From an uncultured Prevotellaceae bacterium (GTDB taxonomy: Bacteria > Bacteroidota > Bacteroidia > Bacteroidales > Bacteroidaceae), in assembly GCA_946539475.1 (NCBI GenBank), contig CAMNHM010000087.1:1-11428 (forward strand): DNA of 11,428 nucleotides. The letters run 5' to 3'. Of this stretch, positions 6,367 through 11,428 are shown in pieces. Every line of letters begins with the position of its first letter. Positions within the stretch are counted from its first letter, which is position 1. The notes under the pieces are model-generated. The model was not told the DNA's origin. It did no database searches and worked only from the letters and a program-made list of their open reading frames with translations. Made by a program: the position numbers and the translations under genes.

Positions 6367-6825
6367 TCACTTCAGCAGTTCCTCCAGCTTTTCCAGGCTG
6401 TCGACGGAGCCCTCCATGTAGATGACGGTGAGCTCGCACTTCTCGTGCTGCTTGTCGAACTGCTCCTGATAGCAGACGTAGCGGTTCTTGCCGGCCACCG
6501 ACGGCATCTGCAGCTTGCAGGTCCAGGTGTCCCAGCGGTGAGGGTTCTTACGGCTCGTGCGCATGTCGACGCTTTGCTCGGCATCCTTGCCCAGCAGGGC
6601 GCGCACCTGCCCGGCTTCCTGGCTCGTGACGTTGAGTCGCAGGCTGCGGTAGTAGCTGAGCTGATACTTCGCTATCGACTTCCCCCTGACGCGGGTCTCC
6701 ATCATCCGCTCCTGCGGGATGATGCGCCCCTGGAAGAGCTCGTTGATCTTCAGCCCCGTCTGGGCCGAGACCGTCAGACTGGCCACGAGCATCAGGAACA
6801 TGATGATGATCTTTCTCATATACAT
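6367..6825 (-). CDS. Small exported protein in the ECF sigma operon, function unknown
   Basis: A 152-residue (or 150-residue) protein. The signal peptide MRKIIIMFLMLVASLTVSAQ starts at the second in-frame ATG (6819); ATG 6825 would only add Met-Tyr, and no ribosome-binding site decides between them. The mature part is about 130 residues, basic in its middle (SLRLNVTSQEAG, DMRTSRKNPHRWDTW), and ends in a Leu/Glu-rich helix (SVDSLEKLEELLK). There are two Cys residues (WTCKLQ and RYVCYQ) plus one nearer the end (KCELTV), and no lipobox. I do not recognise a family with certainty; Bacteroidales sigma/anti-sigma operons often carry a small exported protein of this kind. It begins 9 bp after the anti-sigma stop, so it is surely co-transcribed with it. 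A periplasmic role in envelope sensing is inferred from context alone. Confidence 0.75.
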   Translation of the reverse strand: MYMRKIIIMFLMLVASLTVSAQTGLKINELFQGRIIPQERMMETRVRGKSIAKYQLSYYRSLRLNVTSQEAGQVRALLGKDAEQSVDMRTSRKNPHRWDTWTCKLQMPSVAGKNRYVCYQEQFDKQHEKCELTVIYMEGSVDSLEKLEELLK

Positions 6826-6834
6826 TACTTATTA

Positions 6835-7278
6835 TTAGTTGGCAAACATTGATTTCAACTGCTCCTCCACGGTGGCACTCCCGTCGTCGCTGACGGCAGC
6901 CATCGTCTTGTGCATCTCAGAGAGGACCACATCGCGGTCGGTCACCCGCTCGCCGTAGATATAGGCTACGCACTCGTCGTCGGCCTGTGCCTTGCGGATG
7001 GAAAGGGTGGCTGCCCCTCCTATCAGCAGGGCGGCGACGGCAGCGGCAGCCCAGGTAATCCAGCGCCGCTCCCTTTTTCCTGTTTGTTGCTGTGCCACAG
7101 CAACATGCTGGACGGCATCGAAGCCGAGGAACATCTCGCGAAGAGGGCGCAGGTCCTCGGGCAGGGCAGCAGGCTCCTGGCTGAAGTAATTGTAGAGCTC
7201 ACGCTCCTCCCCGAGTGTCGTCTCTCCATCGAAGAAGCGCTCCACCAGCGTGCGTATTTTCAGTTCATTGTTCATCAT
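6835..7278 (-). CDS. Probable single-pass membrane anti-sigma factor
   Basis: This 147-residue protein has the anti-sigma layout. The cytoplasmic N-terminal half is acidic and helical (LVERFFDGETTLGEERELYN, then LRPLREMFLGFDAV) and resembles the zinc-less anti-sigma modules seen next to Bacteroidota ECF factors. A basic stretch (GKRERRW, about 67-73) precedes one transmembrane helix (about 74-93, ITWAAAAVAALLIGGAATL), leaving a periplasmic tail of about 50 residues. Its ATG (7278) lies inside the end of the sigma gene, a 14-bp overlap that suggests translational coupling and a matched dose of the two proteins. No FecR domain or HxxxCxxC zinc motif is visible, so it is not a canonical ZAS protein. 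By family logic it would hold the sigma factor at the membrane until an envelope signal releases it. ATG 7275 is an equally possible start. Confidence 0.75.
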   Translation of the reverse strand: MMNNELKIRTLVERFFDGETTLGEERELYNYFSQEPAALPEDLRPLREMFLGFDAVQHVAVAQQQTGKRERRWITWAAAAVAALLIGGAATLSIRKAQADDECVAYIYGERVTDRDVVLSEMHKTMAAVSDDGSATVEEQLKSMFAN

Positions 7279-7735
7279 ATTGCTTCATGTATTGTTGTCT
7301 TACGGCTTGTCGGGCTCGGCTCAGCGCCTTGCGCAAGGCCACCTCGCTGCTTCCCGTGATTTCCGCGATATCTTTCATTACCATTCCTTCCATGTGGCGA
7401 AGGCGGAGGATGGTCTGCTGCAGCGAGGGCAGGCTCTCAATGATGCCCATCATGCGCTCGATGCGCTCGTCCTGCCCCCTGTCCCCATCGTCGCTGGCTT
7501 CGGTCAGGGCCAGTGTCGGATGCCGTCGCCTCACCTTGTCGACGCAGAGGTTGCGCACGAGGACAGAAGCCAGACCGTCGACAGGCATCCGCAGCTTGTC
7601 CACCATCTGCCAGAGGCGCAGCAGCACGTCCTGCACCACGTCCTCAGCATCGTCGTCGTCAAGATAGCGGCGGGCTATCGTCAGCAGCCTGGGGCGTATC
7701 CGTCGGACTTCTTCCTTGTATTCTTCTTGCGTCAT
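7265..7735 (-). CDS. ECF-type RNA polymerase sigma factor
   Basis: A 156-residue sigma-70 family protein with only regions 2 and 4, as expected for ECF factors. Region 2 (about 8-71) includes RYLDDDDAEDVVQDVLLRLW, the core-binding helix, and a -10-recognition part ending in VRNLCVDKVRRR. Region 4 (about 92-148) has SLPSLQQTILRLRHMEGMVM and the helix-turn-helix KDIAEITGSSEVALRKALSR that would read the -35 element. It is the first gene of a four-gene minus-strand run, with the probable anti-sigma overlapping its 3' end. A TAnnTTTG box lies about 48 bp upstream of the ATG, so basal expression probably uses the primary sigma factor. Targets are unknown; autoregulation of the operon is the usual pattern in such pairs but is not shown here. 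Confidence 0.93.
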   Translation of the reverse strand: MTQEEYKEEVRRIRPRLLTIARRYLDDDDAEDVVQDVLLRLWQMVDKLRMPVDGLASVLVRNLCVDKVRRRHPTLALTEASDDGDRGQDERIERMMGIIESLPSLQQTILRLRHMEGMVMKDIAEITGSSEVALRKALSRARQAVRQQYMKQYDEQ

Positions 7736-7770
7736 TCTACCCTCTATACGCGAAGCCTTTCATTTTGTGA

Positions 7771-7823
7771 CAGCTTTTTGGCGCAAATTTAAGCATTTCG
7801 CTACACAAAAAGGCAAAAAGCTG
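7771..7823. promoter_or_regulatory. Perfect 10-bp inverted repeat in the divergent promoter region (candidate operator)
   Basis: CAGCTTTTTG (7771-7780) and CAAAAAGCTG (7814-7823) are exact reverse complements 33 bp apart. The left half covers the expected start site of the sigma transcript and the right half abuts the -33 region of the opposite promoter. Centres are 43 bp apart, about four helical turns, so both halves would lie on the same DNA face. Binding by the XRE-cupin product or another regulator is an inference. Confidence 0.5.
7784..7791 (-). promoter_or_regulatory. -7 box for the ECF sigma operon
   Basis: On the minus strand the bases read TAAATTTG, matching TAnnTTTG. Transcription would start near 7777, about 42 nt before ATG 7735. 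A T-rich TTTTTG lies only 14 nt upstream, short for a -33 box. The box sits within the 33-bp spacer of the inverted repeat 7771-7823. Confidence 0.55.
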
Positions 7824-7845
7824 GCGGAATTCGAATTATTCTTCG

Positions 7846-7853
7846 TAATTTTG
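7846..7853 (+). promoter_or_regulatory. -7 box for the XRE-cupin/acyl-CoA synthetase operon
   Basis: TAATTTTG matches TAnnTTTG. Transcription would start near 7858, giving a leader of about 22 nt, AT-rich and without a strong Shine-Dalgarno, which is usual in Bacteroidota. GCGGAATT (7824-7831) lies 14 nt upstream of the box, at the same spacing as in the protease promoter. Confidence 0.6.
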
Positions 7854-7879
7854 CGGCAAAAATAAAACTTAGCTAAACA

Positions 7880-8437
7880 ATGGAAGATCAACTTAAACAG
7901 ATTGGCGAGCGGCTGCGGGGACTACGCGACGTGCTCGACCTGAGCGCCGAAGAGGTAGCAGAGACCATCGACATCAGCGTAGAGAAGTACCTGAAGATCG
8001 AAGCGGGCGAGATGGACATCACCATCTCGAACCTGATGAAGATTGCCAAGAAGTATGGCATTTCGACCGAAGAGCTCATCTTTGCCGAGACGCCCCACAT
8101 GAAGAGCTACTTCGTGGTGCGTAGCGGGCAGGGCGTGAGCATCGAGCGTACGAAGGCCTACAAATACCAGTCGCTGGTCAGCGGATTTGTCGGCCACAAG
8201 GCCGACGTCTTCATCGTCACCGTCGAGCCAAAGCCCGGGGTGCACACAGTATACAAGAACACACACGCCGGACAGGAGTTCAACCTCGTGCTCGAAGGCA
8301 AGATGGAGCTCTACATTGCCGGAAAGACCATCGTGCTGGAGGAGGGCGACAGCATCTACTTCGACTCCACCAAGCCCCACGGCATGCTGGCCATCGGCGA
8401 CAAAGCCGTTCGCTTCCTGGCTTTCACCGTGGAATAA
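7880..8437 (+). CDS. XRE-family regulator with C-terminal cupin domain
   Basis: A 185-residue two-domain regulator. Residues about 7-62 form an XRE helix-turn-helix (IGERLRGLRDVLDLSAEEVA, then the recognition region ISVEKYLKIEAGEMDITISN). After a linker, residues about 112-183 form a cupin barrel, with NTHAGQEFNLVLEG as motif 1 and GDSIYFDSTKPHG as motif 2. Of the metal-binding set His129, Glu133 and His167 are present, but the first His of the usual HxH is replaced (NTH), so metal binding is doubtful and the domain may instead sense a small ligand. Family members commonly regulate a neighbouring metabolic gene in response to its substrate or product. Here the acyl-CoA synthetase follows after 41 bp, so an acyl or organic-acid signal is a reasonable inference. 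It is the first gene of the plus-strand operon. Confidence 0.9.
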   Translation: MEDQLKQIGERLRGLRDVLDLSAEEVAETIDISVEKYLKIEAGEMDITISNLMKIAKKYGISTEELIFAETPHMKSYFVVRSGQGVSIERTKAYKYQSLVSGFVGHKADVFIVTVEPKPGVHTVYKNTHAGQEFNLVLEGKMELYIAGKTIVLEEGDSIYFDSTKPHGMLAIGDKAVRFLAFTVE

Positions 8438-8478
8438 ACACAAGACACAAAGACGCGAAGACACAAAGAGAGAAAACT
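8438..8478 (+). repeat. Short A-rich direct repeat between regulator and synthetase
   Basis: AAGACACAAAGA occurs at 8442-8453 and again at 8458-8469 (16-bp spacing) in a purine-rich gap ending AGAGAGAAAACT before ATG 8479. The AGAGAG part may serve as a weak ribosome-binding site. No terminator-like hairpin is seen, in line with read-through from the regulator gene. Confidence 0.7.
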
Positions 8479-10134
8479 ATGATTGAGAGATTTTTGAAGC
8501 AGACGCACTTCGAGTCCGTCGAGGATTACAACAAACATCTGGAGTTTATCATTCCCGAGAACTTCAACTTCGCCTACGACGTCATGGACGTATGGGCCGA
8601 GGAGGCCCCCGAGAAGCTGGCCATCCTCTGGACCAACGACCAGGGCAAAGAGATTCGCACCACCTACGGCCAGCTGAAGGAGCAGACCGACCAGGCGGCA
8701 TCCTATCTGATGTCGCTGGGCATCGGCAAGAACGACCCCGTGATGCTCATCTTGAAGCGCCACTACGAGTGGTGGGTCATCATGCTGGCCCTCTGCAAGA
8801 TCGGCGCCATCGTCATTCCTGCCACCCACATGCTGACCAAGCACGACATCGTCTACCGTAACACGCGCGCATCGGTGAAAGCCATCATCTGTGCCAAAGA
8901 CGAATACATCATCCGGCAAATCAAGCTGGCCATGCCTGAGAGCCCCACCGTGAAGCAGTATATCACGCTGGGCGACGAGGAAGGCTTCCATAACTGGACC
9001 AAGGAATGGCAGCTGGCACCGGCCTTCCGGCGCCCGGCCTTCGTCAATGAGAACGACGACACGATGATCATGTACTTCACCAGCGGCACCAGCGGCGAGC
9101 CGAAGATGGTGGCCCACGACTACCTCTATGCCTTGGGCCATCTCACGACGGGCGTCTTCTGGCACAACCTGCACGAGGGCTCACTCCATCTCACCGTGGC
9201 CGACACCGGTTGGGGTAAGGCCGTATGGGGAAAGTTCTACGGACAGTGGTTTGCCGGCGCTACCGTGTTTGTGTTCGACCACGAGAAGTTCAATGCCGAT
9301 ACACTGTTGCGGCAGATGGAGAAATATCGCGTCACCTCGTTCTGCGCACCCCCAACGATCTACCGCTTCATGATCCGCGAGGATCTCTCGAAGTACGACC
9401 TCAGCAGCCTGGAGTATTGCTGTACGGCCGGCGAGGCCCTCAACCCCGCCGTCTTCGAGAAGTTCTTCGAGAAGACCGGAATACGCATGATGGAAGGCTT
9501 CGGGCAGACCGAGACGACGATGACCCTGGGCACCTTCCCCTGGATGACGCCGAAGCCCGGCTCTATGGGCATTCCCAACGCCCAGTACGACATCGACCTG
9601 CTGCGTGCCGACGGCACCCCGTGCGAAGATGGTGAGAAGGGCGAGATCGTCATCCGCGTGGGCGACAAGAAGCCCATCGGACTCTTCAAGGGCTACTATC
9701 GCGACGAAGAGAAGACCCGCGAGGCCTGGCACGACGGCATCTACCACACGGGCGACATGGCCTGGCGCGACGAAGACGGCTACTACTGGTTCGAAGGGCG
9801 CATCGACGACGTCATCAAGTCCTCAGGCTACCGCATCGGCCCCTTCGAGGTGGAGTCGGCGCTGATGACCCATCCTGCCGTGGTGGAATGTGCCATCACG
9901 GGCGTGCCTGACGACGTGCGCGGCATGGTGGTGAAAGCCACCGTCGTCCTGGGCAAGGAATGGAAGGACAAGGCTGGCGACGACCTCGTCAAGGAGCTGC
10001 AGCAGCACGTCAAGCGCGAGACGGCCCCCTACAAGTATCCGCGCATCGTAGAGTTTGTCGACGAGCTGCCCAAGACCATCAGCGGCAAGATACGCCGCGT
10101 GGAAATCAGGGAGAAGGACGCTGCGAAAGAATAA
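8479..10134 (+). CDS. AMP-forming acyl-CoA synthetase (ANL superfamily)
   Basis: A 551-residue adenylate-forming ligase that would convert a carboxylic acid, ATP and CoA into acyl-CoA, AMP and PPi in the cytoplasm. All core motifs are intact: the P-loop YFTSGTSGEPKMVAHD (about 199-214), EGFGQTETTMTLG (339-351), YHTGDMAWRDEDGYYWFEGR (422-441, with Asp426 and Arg441 for ATP/ribose binding), the hinge region DDVIKSSGYRIGPFEVES (443-460) and catalytic Lys537 in PKTISGKIRR. Length and the ADTGWGKAVWGKFYGQW stretch resemble medium-chain/acetyl-type synthetases (ACSM-like) rather than long-chain FadD. Acid specificity cannot be read from the sequence; aromatic, branched or medium-chain acids are all possible. 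The preceding XRE-cupin gene is its likely regulator, and the next gene starts 13 bp after its stop. Confidence 0.93.
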   Translation: MIERFLKQTHFESVEDYNKHLEFIIPENFNFAYDVMDVWAEEAPEKLAILWTNDQGKEIRTTYGQLKEQTDQAASYLMSLGIGKNDPVMLILKRHYEWWVIMLALCKIGAIVIPATHMLTKHDIVYRNTRASVKAIICAKDEYIIRQIKLAMPESPTVKQYITLGDEEGFHNWTKEWQLAPAFRRPAFVNENDDTMIMYFTSGTSGEPKMVAHDYLYALGHLTTGVFWHNLHEGSLHLTVADTGWGKAVWGKFYGQWFAGATVFVFDHEKFNADTLLRQMEKYRVTSFCAPPTIYRFMIREDLSKYDLSSLEYCCTAGEALNPAVFEKFFEKTGIRMMEGFGQTETTMTLGTFPWMTPKPGSMGIPNAQYDIDLLRADGTPCEDGEKGEIVIRVGDKKPIGLFKGYYRDEEKTREAWHDGIYHTGDMAWRDEDGYYWFEGRIDDVIKSSGYRIGPFEVESALMTHPAVVECAITGVPDDVRGMVVKATVVLGKEWKDKAGDDLVKELQQHVKRETAPYKYPRIVEFVDELPKTISGKIRRVEIREKDAAKE

Positions 10135-10147
10135 CTGCCACCGCACG

Positions 10148-10678
10148 ATGAGAAAACTACGGACGATAGAGATGCAACGGCTGACGGCGGAGGAGTTCCG
10201 ACATGCCGAGAAGATGCCGCTGACGGTGGTGCTCGACGACGTGCGATCGATGCACAACGTCGGGTCGGTGCTGCGCACGGCCGATGCCTTCCGCGTAGAG
10301 GAGGTAGTGCTGTGCGGCATCACAGGCTGCCCACCCCACCCCGAGATCCACAAGACGGCGCTGGGGGCTGAGGACAGCGTCAGCTGGCGCCATTGCCCCA
10401 CGGCCCTTGAGGCGGTGCAGGCACTGAAAGCTCAGGGGGTGGTGGTGATGAGCGTAGAGCAGGCCGAAGGCTCTACGCTGTTGCCCGCCTATCAGCCTGA
10501 GCACGGCCATCGCTACGCCGTTGTGCTGGGCAACGAGGTGAAGGGTGTACACCAGGAGGTGATCGATGCCAGCGACGGCTGTCTGGAGATCCCCCAGCTA
10601 GGCACGAAGCACTCGCTCAACGTCTCTGTCACGGCAGGCATCATCGTCTGGCATTTCGCCCGCCACCTGATACTTTGA
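10148..10678 (+). CDS. SpoU/TrmH-family RNA 2'-O-methyltransferase
   Basis: A 176-residue SPOUT methyltransferase. The three SpoU motifs are clear: motif 1 LDDVRSMHNVGSVLRTADAF (29-48, with Asn37 and the catalytic-type Arg43), motif 2 VVLGNEVKGV (125-134) and motif 3 LEIPQLGTKHSLNVSVTAGI (146-165), which builds the trefoil knot and binds S-adenosylmethionine. There is no N-terminal RNA-binding extension, so it is a minimal form like TrmL or short TrmH proteins; the target RNA (tRNA wobble ribose, another tRNA position or rRNA) cannot be decided. The frame is open up to 10055, but that part overlaps the synthetase, and the start at 10148 (MRKLRTIEMQRL) gives a family-like N-terminus and a 13-bp gap. 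ATG 10172 is a second possibility. The next gene follows by 5 bp. Confidence 0.93.
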   Translation: MRKLRTIEMQRLTAEEFRHAEKMPLTVVLDDVRSMHNVGSVLRTADAFRVEEVVLCGITGCPPHPEIHKTALGAEDSVSWRHCPTALEAVQALKAQGVVVMSVEQAEGSTLLPAYQPEHGHRYAVVLGNEVKGVHQEVIDASDGCLEIPQLGTKHSLNVSVTAGIIVWHFARHLIL

Positions 10679-10683
10679 CAGCA

Positions 10684-11428
10684 ATGACAAAGCTCGCCCA
10701 TCACCTGTTCATCCCCTTGCTCCTGGCAGTCCTCCTCGCCGCCTGCACCGACGGCGACGGCCGCTTGATGCGCCAGCAGCTCAAGGAGTTGGAGGATATG
10801 AACCAAGCCGACTCCGTAATGACCAACGACACGCTCGCCGAGCGCCTCGTGAAGTACTTCGACCGCCACGGCAACCCCAACGAGCGCATGCGCGCCCACT
10901 ACATCCTCGGCCGTACGTATGCCGACATGGGCGAGGCACCCGCCGCCCTCGAGGCATACCTGGAGGCTGCTAGTTGTGCCGACACTACTGCCACTGATTG
11001 TAACTTCCGGACTTTAGGCTGTATCTACTCACAGATGGGCGAAATCTATCATCGACAGTGGCTTCTCTCAAATGAGATTGAGTCACGTCGACAATCCTTT
11101 TACTATGCTTCTATCGCTGCTGACACTTTAGGATTCCTTACCGAAATGAAGCTCTCTGCGAGCGCATATATTCTATTGGGAGAGAAAAAGAAAGCAGAAT
11201 CCAACATGGAAAGGGTTTTGCCCTTATATGATGATTACGGCTATAAACAAGAAGGGCTTCAGGCATCTACTATACTAATGCATTTATATGCAGAGGATCC
11301 TATGCAAGTAGAAAAACTTGGCACGCTCATAAAAAGATATGACGCAGAAAGCGACTTGTTTAATACAGACCAGGAATTGCCACCAGCCATGCGGCAGTAC
11401 TATTATTATAAAGGCCGCTATTTCGAAG
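10684..11428 (+). CDS. TPR-containing lipoprotein, 3' end beyond the window
   Basis: The frame from ATG 10684 stays open to the right edge (248 codons seen), so the gene is partial. A lipoprotein signal peptide (LFIPLLLAVLLAAC, lipidated Cys21, then TDGDG) is followed by helical repeats: RMRAHYILGRTYADMGEAPA (about residues 76-95) is a good TPR, and the later stretch CIYSQMGEIYHRQWLL and further helices continue the solenoid. This layout is common in Bacteroidales, where such proteins may end in a transmembrane segment and a DNA-binding domain; the C-terminus is not visible, so that cannot be tested. It is likely anchored in the inner or outer membrane facing the periplasm and binds unknown partners. 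It starts 5 bp after the methyltransferase. Base composition drops sharply from about 10,985 on, from about two thirds GC to about 40 percent, without any break in the frame. Confidence 0.85.
   Translation, partial: MTKLAHHLFIPLLLAVLLAACTDGDGRLMRQQLKELEDMNQADSVMTNDTLAERLVKYFDRHGNPNERMRAHYILGRTYADMGEAPAALEAYLEAASCADTTATDCNFRTLGCIYSQMGEIYHRQWLLSNEIESRRQSFYYASIAADTLGFLTEMKLSASAYILLGEKKKAESNMERVLPLYDDYGYKQEGLQASTILMHLYAEDPMQVEKLGTLIKRYDAESDLFNTDQELPPAMRQYYYYKGRYFE

Noticed and set aside
8356..9747. Minus-strand frames of 272 and 188 codons across the acyl-CoA synthetase
   Set aside because: They are antisense to a gene with every ANL motif in place, have no credible starts and resemble no family.
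10055..10147. N-terminal extension of the RNA methyltransferase
   Set aside because: It overlaps the synthetase 3' end out of frame and adds Arg/Ser-rich residues unlike the family; start 10148 fits better.

Overview
The window looks like chromosomal DNA from a Bacteroidota organism, most likely a GC-rich relative of Prevotella. This rests on three things: type IX secretion (T9SS) genes gldM/porM and gldN/porN, Bacteroidales-type -7 promoter boxes (TAnnTTTG), and a C10 (streptopain-like) protease carrying Prevotella-style surface modules. No rRNA, tRNA, insertion sequence or convincing CRISPR array was seen. All calls come from reading the sequence; no database search was possible.

Layout. 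(1) Positions 1-2309, plus strand: the 3' end of gldM/porM, then gldN/porN, then a small outer-membrane beta-barrel protein whose start codon lies inside a GA-rich heptamer array. (2) Positions 2364-5087, minus strand, convergent with the barrel gene: a 907-residue secreted C10 cysteine protease with an inhibitory prodomain, a Cys/His active site, a surface module and a C-terminal dockerin-like pair. (3) Positions 5088-5402: a gene-free stretch holding the protease promoter and two adjacent tandem arrays, both with an exact 22-bp period; one of them is palindromic. (4) Positions 5403-7735, minus strand: an ECF sigma factor, a probable membrane anti-sigma factor (overlapping by 14 bp), a small exported protein and an exported beta-barrel-like protein. 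They read as one envelope-sensing or envelope-maintenance operon. (5) Positions 7736-7879: a divergent promoter region with a -7 box for each direction and a perfect 10-bp inverted repeat. (6) Positions 7880 to the right edge, plus strand: an XRE-cupin regulator, an AMP-forming acyl-CoA synthetase, a SpoU/TrmH RNA methyltransferase and a TPR lipoprotein cut by the window edge. The tight gaps (41, 13 and 5 bp) suggest co-transcription.

How the genes fit together. GldM and GldN are the periplasmic parts of the T9SS motor and translocon, and the neighbouring protease is a typical exported enzyme of these bacteria. It shows no recognisable T9SS C-terminal signal, however, so its export by that system is not shown. 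The XRE-cupin gene probably regulates the acyl-CoA synthetase behind it.

The least ordinary material is non-coding. A heptamer minisatellite (GAGAGWT family) recurs at several gene junctions, supplies one start codon and encodes part of another gene's signal peptide. Beside it rank the twin 22-bp arrays, a GCGGAATT element placed identically in two promoters, and an abrupt GC drop inside the last gene. No clearly new multi-gene system was found.
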